Of a DNA stretch of 64,000 bases, positions 27,587 to 35,649 are shown one piece after another. The notes under the pieces were generated by a model, which was not told the origin of the DNA, made no database searches, and worked only from the letters and a program-made list of their open reading frames with translations. A program made the position numbers and the translations under genes. The stretch spans positions 124,001 to 188,000 of the forward strand of contig NZ_BNEO01000005.1 in NCBI RefSeq assembly GCF_014905415.1, given 5' to 3'. The stretch's first letter is position 1. Each line of letters begins with the position of its first letter. The stretch is from Virgibacillus salexigens. Lineage in GTDB: Bacteria > Bacillota > Bacilli > Bacillales > Amphibacillaceae.

Positions 27587-29212
27587 ATGATTATTAGTAG
27601 TTTGCAACAGGTTACTCAAATGCTAGGAGCAAATGTAATATTTACAGATTTATCATTGGAAATCAAACAAGGAGAACGAATTGGACTTATTGGAAGAAAT
27701 GGAGCAGGCAAGTCTACATTATTACATTTACTGGCCAAGAAAACAAAACCTGCAAGTGGTGAGATAACGTGGAAAAAGAATGTAACGATTGGCTTATTAG
27801 AACAAGCTCCCGACATGGAGGGAAGTGCAGTAGTTGAAACATTATTGTTTGATGTTTTCACTGAATTAAATCAATTAAAGGCTCAGATGGAAGAATTGGA
27901 AAGCAAAATGGCTAATGAGAAGAATCACAAAAAATTAAATGAACTTATGGAAACATACGGAAAACTTCAAGAACGGTTTCAAGATGGTGGTGGATATGTA
28001 GTAGCTGCTGATGTAAGACGTGTTATGAAAGGCCTGCAAATGGAGCGCTTATCCAATAAAAAATGGAATACCTTAAGTGGCGGTGAGAAAACAAAGGTTG
28101 GTTTAGCGAGACTATTATTAACAAAACCGGACCTGCTTTTATTAGATGAGCCAACCAATCATCTTGATTTTTTAGCCATCGAATGGCTAACTACATTTAT
28201 AAATCAATACCAAGGTACGGTGGTTATCGTTTCTCATGACCGTTACTTTCTGGATGAAACGATTACTTCTATTGTAGAAATAGATCAAGGAGATATTTTG
28301 AAATATCATACAAATTATACAAATTATGTAAAAGAACGAGAGGAACGCTTACTTCAAGAATTTCAAGCGTATCAGGATCAACAAAAGAAGATAAAGAAGA
28401 TGAAGGATACGATAAAACGCTTAAAAGAGTGGGCAAATCGAGCAAATCCCCCAAATGATGGTTTACATCGACGAGCAAAAAGCATGGAAAAAGCTTTAGA
28501 GAGAATGACAATTCATAAACGTCCGATCTTAGAAAACAAACGAATAAAAGTTGACTTTCAAATGGAAAAACGAAGTGGGACAGATGTAGTGAAGTTAGAG
28601 AATGTATCAAAAAAGTATGATGATAAGCGGGTGCTTCACCGTGTGAATATGCACATTCGCTATCAGGATCGTATTGCTATTGTTGGTAAAAATGGAACGG
28701 GGAAGTCTACATTATTAAATCTAATTTTAGGTTTCATTAATAGCGATGAAGGAAAAGTTGACTTAGGCAGTAATTTGTCCGTTGGTTTTCTCTCGCAACA
28801 TATGATAGAAATGGATAACGAACGGTCTGTTTTACAAGAATTTCGAGAACATGTACATGTGGCTGAAGGAGCAGCGAGGGGAATACTCGCTCAATTCCTT
28901 TTCTATGGCGCCAGTGTTTTTCGTAAAGTAAGCCAGTTGAGCGGAGGAGAGAAAATGCGTTTACGTCTTGCAGAACTGGTACATCAAAATCATAATTTGC
29001 TTGTTTTAGATGAGCCAACGAACCATCTTGATATTGAATCGAAAGAAGTACTTGAGGAAGCATTGGAACAGTTTGATGGTACGATTGTTGCTGTTTCCCA
29101 TGACCGGTATTTTCTGGATCGTTTATTTCCTGTAACCTATTTGATTGACCATTATTCGTTAGTAAAGTTTGAAGGTACCTATTCAATGGTAAGAAAGAAA
29201 TGGCATCTTTAA
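27587..29212 (+). CDS. ABC-F family ATPase (possible ribosome-protection protein)
   Basis: A 541-residue soluble protein with two ABC domains and no membrane segment. Walker A motifs are at residues 36-43 (GRNGAGKS) and 367-374 (GKNGTGKS), signature LSGGE at 163 and 451, and LDEPTNHLD in both halves. The linker at about 240-315 is highly charged and helical, as in ABC-F proteins that enter the ribosomal E site. I chose the ATG at 27587, eight bases after GGAGG. The leader ORF and terminator upstream resemble those of antibiotic-induced ABC-F genes such as vmlR, but the subfamily, and hence resistance, is not certain from sequence alone. Confidence 0.85.
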   Translation: MIISSLQQVTQMLGANVIFTDLSLEIKQGERIGLIGRNGAGKSTLLHLLAKKTKPASGEITWKKNVTIGLLEQAPDMEGSAVVETLLFDVFTELNQLKAQMEELESKMANEKNHKKLNELMETYGKLQERFQDGGGYVVAADVRRVMKGLQMERLSNKKWNTLSGGEKTKVGLARLLLTKPDLLLLDEPTNHLDFLAIEWLTTFINQYQGTVVIVSHDRYFLDETITSIVEIDQGDILKYHTNYTNYVKEREERLLQEFQAYQDQQKKIKKMKDTIKRLKEWANRANPPNDGLHRRAKSMEKALERMTIHKRPILENKRIKVDFQMEKRSGTDVVKLENVSKKYDDKRVLHRVNMHIRYQDRIAIVGKNGTGKSTLLNLILGFINSDEGKVDLGSNLSVGFLSQHMIEMDNERSVLQEFREHVHVAEGAARGILAQFLFYGASVFRKVSQLSGGEKMRLRLAELVHQNHNLLVLDEPTNHLDIESKEVLEEALEQFDGTIVAVSHDRYFLDRLFPVTYLIDHYSLVKFEGTYSMVRKKWHL

Positions 29213-29286
29213 AAGCATATTAATTAATATGGGCTAAAAGCTATGATAAGATGAGATTAATTAAATCAAAGGGGTGTTTTAATAGG

Positions 29287-30111
29287 ATGCAATTTATTAC
29301 ACTTAATAATGGTCTTAAAATGCCACAGTTAGGCTTTGGTGTATGGCAAGTGCCAAATGATGAAGCAGTACCTGCAGTAGAAAAAGCACTTGAAGTTGGC
29401 TATCGCTCGATTGACACGGCGAAGGTATATGATAATGAGCGAGGTGTTGGGGAAGCACTAGCTAGTAGTAATATTCCGAGAGAAGACTTGTTTATTACTA
29501 CAAAAGTGTGGAATACAGATCAGGGCTATGAGAATACATTAAAGGCTTTTGATAAAAGTTTAGAAAAATTAGGGCTTGATTATGTGGATCTTTATCTTAT
29601 TCATTGGCCAACTCCAGAATATGATGAATATGTGGAAACGTATAAAGCGTTAGAAAAGCTGTATAAAGATGGACGAGTGAAAGCGATTGGAGTATGTAAT
29701 TTCAATGTGGAACATTTACAACGATTGTTAGATGAATGCGAAATTGTTCCTGCAGTAAATCAAATAGAATGTCACCCATACCTACAGCAAAAAGAAGTAA
29801 AAGAATTCTGTGCCAAGCATGATATTTATGTGGAGGCATGGAGCCCATTAATGCAAGGCGGAGATGTGTTAAATAATGAAGTCATTACCAACATTGCAGC
29901 CAACTATAATAAAACAGCAGCTGAAGTAGTGCTTCGCTGGCATCTGCAATATGATAATATTGTAATTCCAAAATCAGTTACTCCATCAAGGATTGAAGAG
30001 AATTTTGATGTGTTCGATTTTGAATTGAGTGCAGATGAACTAGAAAAAATTAAAGACTTGGATCGTAATGAGCGTAAAGGCCCAGAGCCTAGCGAAATGA
30101 ATGTACGATAA
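29287..30111 (+). CDS. Aldo/keto reductase
   Basis: A 274-residue NADPH-dependent TIM-barrel reductase. The catalytic tetrad can be read in GYRSIDTAKVYDNE (Asp and Tyr), FITTKVWNTD (Lys) and YLIHWPTP (His), and IPKSVTPSRIEEN binds the cofactor phosphate. It resembles the glyoxal/methylglyoxal reductases YvgN and YtbE of B. subtilis. I chose the ATG at 29287 over one twelve codons earlier because the normal family start is MQFITLNNG. It is monocistronic with a good terminator. Confidence 0.92.
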   Translation: MQFITLNNGLKMPQLGFGVWQVPNDEAVPAVEKALEVGYRSIDTAKVYDNERGVGEALASSNIPREDLFITTKVWNTDQGYENTLKAFDKSLEKLGLDYVDLYLIHWPTPEYDEYVETYKALEKLYKDGRVKAIGVCNFNVEHLQRLLDECEIVPAVNQIECHPYLQQKEVKEFCAKHDIYVEAWSPLMQGGDVLNNEVITNIAANYNKTAAEVVLRWHLQYDNIVIPKSVTPSRIEENFDVFDFELSADELEKIKDLDRNERKGPEPSEMNVR

Positions 30112-30132
30112 ATTTTATATCTATTATGTTAG

Positions 30133-30167
30133 GACCAGACGAGAGGATAGCGTCTGGTCTATTTTTT
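30133..30167 (+). terminator. Terminator after the aldo/keto reductase
   Basis: GACCAGACG (30133-30141) pairs with CGTCTGGTC (30151-30159), followed by TATTTTTT. Confidence 0.88.
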
Positions 30168-30257
30168 GGGTAGAATTTTCATTACCTATGATTGATTTTA
30201 ACTCTTGTCTATACTAGGTTCGATTTTATTATTTATCTAGCAGCAGTATAATTCAGG

Positions 30258-30317
30258 TTGATTTTATACGATGTATTTTATATAATAAATTTACATTTAG
30301 AATGATAATCATTTTCA
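30258..30317 (+). promoter_or_regulatory. Fur-controlled promoter of the iron importer operon
   Basis: TTGATT (30258-30263) and a perfect TATAAT (30281-30286) are 17 bases apart. TGATAATCATTTTCA at 30303-30317, one mismatch from the Fur 7-1-7 consensus, lies just after the expected transcription start. Iron-loaded Fur should therefore repress the operon. Confidence 0.88.
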
Positions 30318-30353
30318 ATTATAAAATGACAACAACACGTGTGAGGATAACCT

Positions 30354-31310
30354 ATGAGACTATGGATATTAATTATAATTACTGTTATCCTGTCATTTAT
30401 TTCGCTATTTATTGGTGCTATAGATATTCAACTAAGTGATTTGTTAGATTGGGAGTCCGATAAAGCGCAGACATTTCTTATTAGTAGAGTGCCTCGTTTA
30501 ATAGCAATTATTTTGGCAGGAGCAGGGATGAGTATTGCAGGATTAATTATGCAGTCGTTAAGTCGGAACAAATTTGTATCACCGACTACGGCAGGTACGT
30601 TGGATGCAGCAAAACTTGGGATATTGATCTCCATGCTGTTCTTTACAAATGTTACATATACCCAGCAAGTGATTTTTAGTTTTGCTTTTGCATTAATCGG
30701 ATCGTTTTTGTTCATGCAGATTTTGGATCGTATAAAATTTAAAGATGCCATATTTGTTCCTTTAATAGGAATTATGTATGGAAATATTTTGTCCTCCATT
30801 ACGACATTTTTTGCTTATGAAGCAGACTTGTTACAAAATATTTCCTCTTGGTTAATGGGAAGTTTTACATTAGTTATTGCTGGTCGATATGAACTATTAT
30901 ATGTCAGTGTTCCGGCAGTTATATTAGCCTATTTGTATGCGAATAAGTTTACTGTTGCTGGTATGGGTGAAGAATTCGCTAAGAATTTAGGGATGAGCTA
31001 TAAAGTTGTGTTAAATATTGGGCTTCTTCTTGTTGCTGTAATTTCTACGACGGTGGTATTAACGGTTGGAGTTATTCCATTCCTGGGTCTAATCATACCA
31101 AATATCGTTTCACTTTATTTGGGTGACAATCTAAGAAAAACAATTCCACATACTGCTGTCATGGGAGTTGCTTTTTTACTGGCTTGTGACATTCTTGGAA
31201 GAGTGATTATTCATCCTTTTGAAATTCCAGTTAATATTACGGTTGCTGTAATTGGTAGTGCGATCTTCTTAATCATGTTGTTTAGGGGGAGAGCATATGC
31301 GCAAAAATAG
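30354..31310 (+). CDS. yclN: Iron-siderophore ABC transporter permease (YclN-like)
   Basis: A 318-residue FecCD-family permease with about nine to ten membrane helices. It has the RVPRLIAIILAGAGMSIAGLIMQ start typical of iron-chelate permeases and the coupling segment GVIPFLGLIIPNIVSLYLGDNLR. It is the first gene of a four-gene set matching B. subtilis yclNOPQ, the petrobactin-type importer, and overlaps the next permease by 14 bases. Expression is under the Fur promoter upstream. The transported siderophore is inferred from gene-order and substrate-binding-protein similarity. Confidence 0.9.
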   Translation: MRLWILIIITVILSFISLFIGAIDIQLSDLLDWESDKAQTFLISRVPRLIAIILAGAGMSIAGLIMQSLSRNKFVSPTTAGTLDAAKLGILISMLFFTNVTYTQQVIFSFAFALIGSFLFMQILDRIKFKDAIFVPLIGIMYGNILSSITTFFAYEADLLQNISSWLMGSFTLVIAGRYELLYVSVPAVILAYLYANKFTVAGMGEEFAKNLGMSYKVVLNIGLLLVAVISTTVVLTVGVIPFLGLIIPNIVSLYLGDNLRKTIPHTAVMGVAFLLACDILGRVIIHPFEIPVNITVAVIGSAIFLIMLFRGRAYAQK

Positions 31311-32253
31311 GATCAGGTTATTTATTCTAGCTGGAATTGGATTGGTTTGTATATTACTCTACGCTTTTTATGATATAAAGGGTGGTTTTGACTACGCCTT
31401 CCCTAGACGAATGATACGTATTGCCGCAATGATTGTAACAGGTATCGCTATTTCATATGCAACAGTAGTGTTTCAGACAATTACTAGGAATCGAATATTA
31501 ACGCCCTCAGTAATGGGATTAGATTCGATGTATGAAGTTGTCCAAACGTTGATTTATTTTTTTGCGGGATCTATGTCGGTATGGGTGTTGAATCAATACC
31601 TGAACTTTGGAGCTGCAATCATTGCGATGGTGGTTTTTGCTCTCCTATTATATCGATTCTTATTTCGGGCGGATAAACATCCGATTTATTTACTATTATT
31701 AATAGGAATGATTATTGGAACGTTCTTAGGAAGTTTTGTTACATTTTTACAAGTTATTATTGATCCAGTAGAATATTTGGCTTTACAATCTCGATTGTTT
31801 GCAACATTTTCAAATGTTAATTCTGATTTATTACTGGTTTCTGTAGGTATGTTATTGGTAGCATTCATTTATGGATACTCGATAATGGACAAATTAGATG
31901 TGATGTCACTTGGCAGGGAGAATTCAATTAACCTAGGTATTAATTATGATCGTATGGTAATGAATGTCCTGATTCTTTCTTCTATTCTTATAGCGACATC
32001 AACAGCTTTAGTTGGTCCAATTACATTCTTTGGGTTAATTGTAGCGAATCTATCTTATCAATATTTAGCTTCTTATAAGCATTCTGTATTAATATTAGGG
32101 GCAAGCTTGATCAGTATTATTGCTCTAGTTGGCGGACAATTTCTCGTAGAGCATGTGTTAGAGCTTCGTACAACCTTGAGTGTAATCATTAATTTTGTTG
32201 GTGGAATTTACTTTATTTACTTATTAATCAAAGAAAGTAGGTCTTCCCGATGA
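31297..32253 (+). CDS. yclO: Iron-siderophore ABC transporter permease (YclO-like)
   Basis: A 318-residue second FecCD-family permease, hydrophobic throughout, with FPRRMIRIAAMIVTGIAISYA at the start of the core and GPITFFGLIVANLSYQY as the coupling region facing the ATPase. It pairs with the preceding permease to form the membrane channel. Translation is coupled at both ends: it begins inside the yclN-like gene and its stop overlaps the ATPase start. Confidence 0.9.
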   Translation: MRKNRIRLFILAGIGLVCILLYAFYDIKGGFDYAFPRRMIRIAAMIVTGIAISYATVVFQTITRNRILTPSVMGLDSMYEVVQTLIYFFAGSMSVWVLNQYLNFGAAIIAMVVFALLLYRFLFRADKHPIYLLLLIGMIIGTFLGSFVTFLQVIIDPVEYLALQSRLFATFSNVNSDLLLVSVGMLLVAFIYGYSIMDKLDVMSLGRENSINLGINYDRMVMNVLILSSILIATSTALVGPITFFGLIVANLSYQYLASYKHSVLILGASLISIIALVGGQFLVEHVLELRTTLSVIINFVGGIYFIYLLIKESRSSR

Positions 32254-33026
32254 TAGAGATAAAAGGATTAACGAAACGATTTGGTAAGAAACCAGTAGTA
32301 GAAGATGTTTCCGTTACTATTGAACCTGGAACGATAACTTCATTTATAGGTCCCAATGGCGCAGGGAAATCAACACTGCTATCAATGGTTAGCAGGTTAT
32401 TAGATGCGGACACTGGGGAAGTATTGGTAGATAAAAATAATGTGAAGAAATGGAAATCAAATGAATTTGCAAAAAGGGTTTCTATTTTAAGGCAATCCAA
32501 TTTTATTAATGTCCGATTGACAGTACGTGAATTAGTAGCTTTTGGCAGATATCCTTATTCAAAGGGAAGATTGACAGACGTAGATATCAATTACATTGAA
32601 CAAGCATTGGATTATATGAATTTAGTTAATATACAAGATAAATTCTTAGATGAATTATCCGGGGGGCAAAAGCAGCGTGCATTCATTGCGATGGTCATTG
32701 CACAGGATACGGAGTATATTCTGCTTGATGAACCATTAAATAATTTAGATATGAAACATTCTGTTCAAATTATGAAGACTTTACGAAGGCTTGTAGATGA
32801 CCTTGGTAAGACAGTAATTATTGTTTTACATGATATTAATTTTGCATCGGTTTATTCAGATAGAATTGTGGCATTAAAGGAAGGTAAACTCGTTAAAAAC
32901 GGTAAAACGAATGAAATTATCAATTCTACAGCTTTAAGAGAAATATATGATATGGATATTCCTATACAGGAACAAAATGGTTGTAGGATTTGCGTTTATT
33001 TTAATTCACACACAGAGGCAAACTAA
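32250..33026 (+). CDS. yclP: Iron-siderophore ABC transporter ATP-binding protein (YclP-like)
   Basis: A 258-residue ABC ATPase with Walker A GPNGAGKST (about residues 34-42), signature LSGGQKQRAFIAM, Walker B YILLDEPLNNLD and switch histidine in IIVLHDINFA. It energises siderophore import with the two upstream permeases. The start overlaps the yclO-like stop by four bases. A terminator follows, and the binding-protein gene downstream has its own promoter. Confidence 0.93.
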   Translation: MIEIKGLTKRFGKKPVVEDVSVTIEPGTITSFIGPNGAGKSTLLSMVSRLLDADTGEVLVDKNNVKKWKSNEFAKRVSILRQSNFINVRLTVRELVAFGRYPYSKGRLTDVDINYIEQALDYMNLVNIQDKFLDELSGGQKQRAFIAMVIAQDTEYILLDEPLNNLDMKHSVQIMKTLRRLVDDLGKTVIIVLHDINFASVYSDRIVALKEGKLVKNGKTNEIINSTALREIYDMDIPIQEQNGCRICVYFNSHTEAN

Positions 33027-33040
33027 ATAAAGCTGTATGT

Positions 33041-33086
33041 AGTCTAGAGTTACGGTTGGTTAAACAGTTGCTCTAGACTTTATTTC
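33041..33086 (+). terminator. Terminator between ATPase and binding-protein genes
   Basis: AGTCTAGAG (33041-33049) pairs with CTCTAGACT (33071-33079) and is followed by TTATTTC. Confidence 0.75.
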
Positions 33087-33132
33087 TTGTATATGACAAA
33101 TCGATGAAATGTTGAAAGTTTATTAAAGAGTC

Positions 33133-33190
33133 TTGACGGTTGATGTGAAAGGGATTATACTATAAATATAACAGATGATAATGATTATCA
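33133..33190 (+). promoter_or_regulatory. Second Fur-controlled promoter, for the siderophore-binding protein
   Basis: TTGACG (33133-33138) and TATACT (33156-33161) are 17 bases apart. A perfect Fur box TGATAATGATTATCA occupies 33176-33190. A separate promoter would allow the binding protein to be made in excess over the membrane parts. Confidence 0.9.
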
Positions 33191-33240
33191 ATATCATTTG
33201 TTGCGAATATATTACATAATTTTGAGGGGTGTCATAAAGC

Positions 33241-34275
33241 GTGAATAAATTTAGAATGGCAGTTGTACTTATATTTTTATCATTCGTACTTGTTGCTTGT
33301 GGGTCAAACGAAGATAGTGCCACAGAACAATCAGGTGATTCAAATGCTGAAAGCCAAGGTGCTAATTCTGAAGATCAAAGTAAAGATTCAAAATATCCGA
33401 TGACAGTTTCTCCAACTGTTTCTAACAGTGAAGGTAGGGACGGATCATCTTATACTTTCGAAGATGTAGAATTCGAATCGATGCCAGAGAATATTGTAGT
33501 TTTTGACTATGGCATGTTAGATACTTTAGATGCATTAGGTGTTGAGGGTATTGTAGGAGTAGCTAAAGGTTCTACGTTACCATCTCATTTGGAAAAATAT
33601 GCATCGGATGAATATACGAACATTGGTACATTAAAAGAACCGTTACTTGAAGATATTGCTGCTTTAGAGCCGGATGTTATTTTTATCTCTGGGCGCCAGT
33701 CAGCATTTTATGACCAATTAAAAGAAATTACACCAAATGTTGTTTTTGTTGGAACACAGCAAGATGATTATTGGAATACTTTCCAAGAGTCCGTTAATAT
33801 TGCAGCAACAATGTTTGATAAAGAACAAGAAGCAGATGAATATCTTGCTGAATTTGATTCCGCATTAGAAGAAGTAAATGAACTAGCCGGAAATTATGAG
33901 ACTAGTTTAGTTACCATGTATAATGAAGGTAACTTATCTGGATTTGCTAGTAATTCTCGGTTCGGCTATCTTTATGATGTATATGGTTTCAACCCTGTAA
34001 CAGAAGATATTGAATCTTCTTCACACGGTTCAAACTTTGGCTTTGAAGCATTACTAGAGTTTGATCCAGAAGTGTTATTTGTTATTGATCGCACAGCTGC
34101 TATTGGTGGGGATTCGAATATTAATAAGGATATGGAAAATGATATTATTAAACAAACTAAAGCTTATAAGAATGATCAAATTATTTATTTAGATGGTCCG
34201 CTTTGGTACTTAAGCGGTGGCGGATTACAATCTGAAATGGATAAAATTAATGAGATTCTAGACGAATTAAAATAA
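33241..34275 (+). CDS. yclQ: Siderophore-binding lipoprotein (YclQ-like)
   Basis: A 344-residue lipoprotein with lipobox LVAC near residue 20, a Ser/Asp/Glu-rich linker to about residue 60, and a FecB/periplasmic-binding-protein fold. Segments VVFDYGMLDTLDALG, IGTLKEPLLEDIAALEPDVIFISGRQS, VIDRTAAIGG and WYLSGGGLQSE match the B. subtilis petrobactin-binding protein YclQ closely. It starts at GTG 33241 behind GAGGGGTG. It sits outside the cell membrane and delivers the ferric chelate to the permeases. It has its own Fur promoter. Confidence 0.92.
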   Translation: MNKFRMAVVLIFLSFVLVACGSNEDSATEQSGDSNAESQGANSEDQSKDSKYPMTVSPTVSNSEGRDGSSYTFEDVEFESMPENIVVFDYGMLDTLDALGVEGIVGVAKGSTLPSHLEKYASDEYTNIGTLKEPLLEDIAALEPDVIFISGRQSAFYDQLKEITPNVVFVGTQQDDYWNTFQESVNIAATMFDKEQEADEYLAEFDSALEEVNELAGNYETSLVTMYNEGNLSGFASNSRFGYLYDVYGFNPVTEDIESSSHGSNFGFEALLEFDPEVLFVIDRTAAIGGDSNINKDMENDIIKQTKAYKNDQIIYLDGPLWYLSGGGLQSEMDKINEILDELK

Positions 34276-34286
34276 TTATACCTATA

Positions 34287-34328
34287 AGCCTTTCACCACT
34301 AAAACAGTTAGTGGTGAAAGGCTTTTTA
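34287..34328 (+). terminator. Terminator after the siderophore-binding protein
   Basis: A 16-base perfect stem (AGCCTTTCACCACTAA with its complement at 34306-34321) is followed by TTTTATT. Confidence 0.9.
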
Positions 34329-34330
34329 TT

Positions 34331-34345
34331 AAGATAAGAAAGTGT
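34331..34345 (+). repeat. 15-base repeat, copy 1
   Basis: AAGATAAGAAAGTGT occurs here and again at 38969-38983, in both cases just after a transcription terminator. A partly palindromic sequence (AAAGTGT ... ACACTTT) follows in this copy only. Confidence 0.5.
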
Positions 34346-34407
34346 CGCTTCGACGAAACACACTTTGACAGCACGCATATTCTCTTGTTCATTTCTCTTT
34401 TACAAAC

Positions 34408-34436
34408 TTTACGTATACATAAAAATGATGTATAAC
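34408..34436 (+). promoter_or_regulatory. Promoter of the rsgA-type leader
   Basis: TTTACG (34408-34413) and TATAAC (34431-34436) are 17 bases apart, placing the transcript start near 34443, about 40 bases before the leader ORF. Confidence 0.6.
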
Positions 34437-34482
34437 TAATCTAAGAGTATAAGGTTTTTCCATTTGAAAGGAGTGATGTTTT

Positions 34483-34551
34483 ATGAGTGAATTCGTAATA
34501 AAAAAGCAAACCACCCATATTACACGTAAAATGGAGGAACGGTCGGTATAA
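34483..34551 (+). CDS. Leader peptide (22 aa) upstream of the RsgA-type GTPase
   Basis: A short ORF reading MSEFVIKKQTTHITRKMEER followed by two residues and stop, with a strong site AAAGGAG nine bases before its ATG. Codons 17-19 contain GGAGGAA, complementary to the TTCCTCC that follows the stop. It has no recognised family. Its position in the RNA, with alternative pairings covering the ribosome site of the next gene, suggests a translated regulatory leader rather than a functional protein. Confidence 0.6.
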   Translation: MSEFVIKKQTTHITRKMEERSV

Positions 34552-34579
34552 TGGCTTTCCTCCAGAAAATAGGAGGAAA
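34533..34579 (+). promoter_or_regulatory. Mutually exclusive hairpins controlling the rsgA-type ribosome site
   Basis: Segment 1 GGAGGAA (34533-34539, inside the leader ORF) can pair with segment 2 TTCCTCC (34557-34563), a 7-base stem with a 17-base loop. Segment 2, as TTTCCTCC (34556-34563), can instead pair with segment 3 GGAGGAAA (34572-34579), the ribosome site of the GTPase gene, an 8-base stem with an 8-base loop. The two structures exclude each other, and neither is followed by a T-run, so control would be at translation. Confidence 0.65.
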
Positions 34580-34584
34580 CAATC

Positions 34585-35649
34585 GTGAGTAATTTAGAAA
34601 AGTTAGGCTGGGATGAACATTTTTTCCCTGCAATAGATACGGATAAGCTGGCACGCGTTGCAGCGGTTCAACGTAATCAGTATCGAATTACCGATGGGGA
34701 GAATGACTATATTGCCCATGTAAGCGGAAGATTTTTAAATGGTACTACCTCCATATTAGAATTTCCAACCATTGGTGACTGGGTTCGCGTAGATAAATTG
34801 ATGGAGGAAGGAAAAGCAGTTATTCATCAAGTGGTGCCGAGAAAGAGTCAATTTATCCGGCAAGCGGCAGGAGAGAAAACAGAGGGTCAGCTCGTGGCGG
34901 CAAATGTAGACACGATCCTTATTGTTAATTCATTAAATGAGGATTTAAATATACGGCGGATGGAGCGTTATGTCCTTGCTGCCTATGAAAGTGGAGCTAC
35001 ACCTATTATTGTTCTAACAAAGAAGGATGAATGTACAGAAGCGGTACTAGCAGATGCGATTAGCGAAATCGAAGAGATAGCGATTGGAGTGCCAATTGTT
35101 GCTTTAAGTAGTTTGACTGGTGAAGGGTTGAACGATCTTTTGGAGTATGTAGTTCCGAAGAGAACAGCAGCATTACTGGGGTCTTCTGGTGTAGGAAAGT
35201 CAACACTAGTTAATATATTGTTGGGCGAAGAAGTACAGACGACGAAAGCTATTCGTAGTCAGGATAGCAAAGGACGTCATACGACAACCCATCGAGAGTT
35301 GTTTCAATTGCAAAGTGGCGCATTGCTTATTGATACACCTGGAATGCGTGAACTACAGCTATGGGAAGGCGATCATTCTTTTAACACTACATTTCAAGAT
35401 GTAGAAAGTTTTGTTGAAGCATGCTATTTCACAGATTGTCGGCATGATACAGAACCAGGTTGTCGGGTGAAAGCTGCAATAGCTTCAGGTGAACTATCGG
35501 AACAACGCTTTCAGAGTTACCTCAAATTGCAGCGTGAACTGGCATATGAAAAAAGAAAACAAGACCAAAAAGCACAATTAGAAGAAAAAAACAAGTGGAA
35601 ACAGATATCGAAGACCATGAAAAAACGATATAAATATCACAAACGGTAG
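34585..35649 (+). CDS. Circularly permuted GTPase of the RsgA (YloQ/YjeQ) family
   Basis: A 354-residue ribosome small-subunit maturation GTPase. It has an N-terminal OB-fold, the permuted order G4 (TKKD, 145-148) before G1 (GSSGVGKST, 199-207) and G3 (DTPG, 250-253), and a zinc knuckle with Cys280, Cys285, His287 and Cys293. It is longer than the usual ~290-residue Bacillus RsgA and ends in a Lys-rich tail, so it may be a second paralogue; the symbol is therefore withheld. It starts at GTG 34585, eight bases after GGAGG, and that site lies in the alternative hairpins of its leader. Confidence 0.88.
   Translation: MSNLEKLGWDEHFFPAIDTDKLARVAAVQRNQYRITDGENDYIAHVSGRFLNGTTSILEFPTIGDWVRVDKLMEEGKAVIHQVVPRKSQFIRQAAGEKTEGQLVAANVDTILIVNSLNEDLNIRRMERYVLAAYESGATPIIVLTKKDECTEAVLADAISEIEEIAIGVPIVALSSLTGEGLNDLLEYVVPKRTAALLGSSGVGKSTLVNILLGEEVQTTKAIRSQDSKGRHTTTHRELFQLQSGALLIDTPGMRELQLWEGDHSFNTTFQDVESFVEACYFTDCRHDTEPGCRVKAAIASGELSEQRFQSYLKLQRELAYEKRKQDQKAQLEEKNKWKQISKTMKKRYKYHKR

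Noticed and set aside
28269-29186. Long open frames opposite the ABC-F gene (28269-28610 and 28737-29186)
   Set aside because: Leu/Gln/His-rich antisense shadows of a conserved coding region, without ribosome sites.
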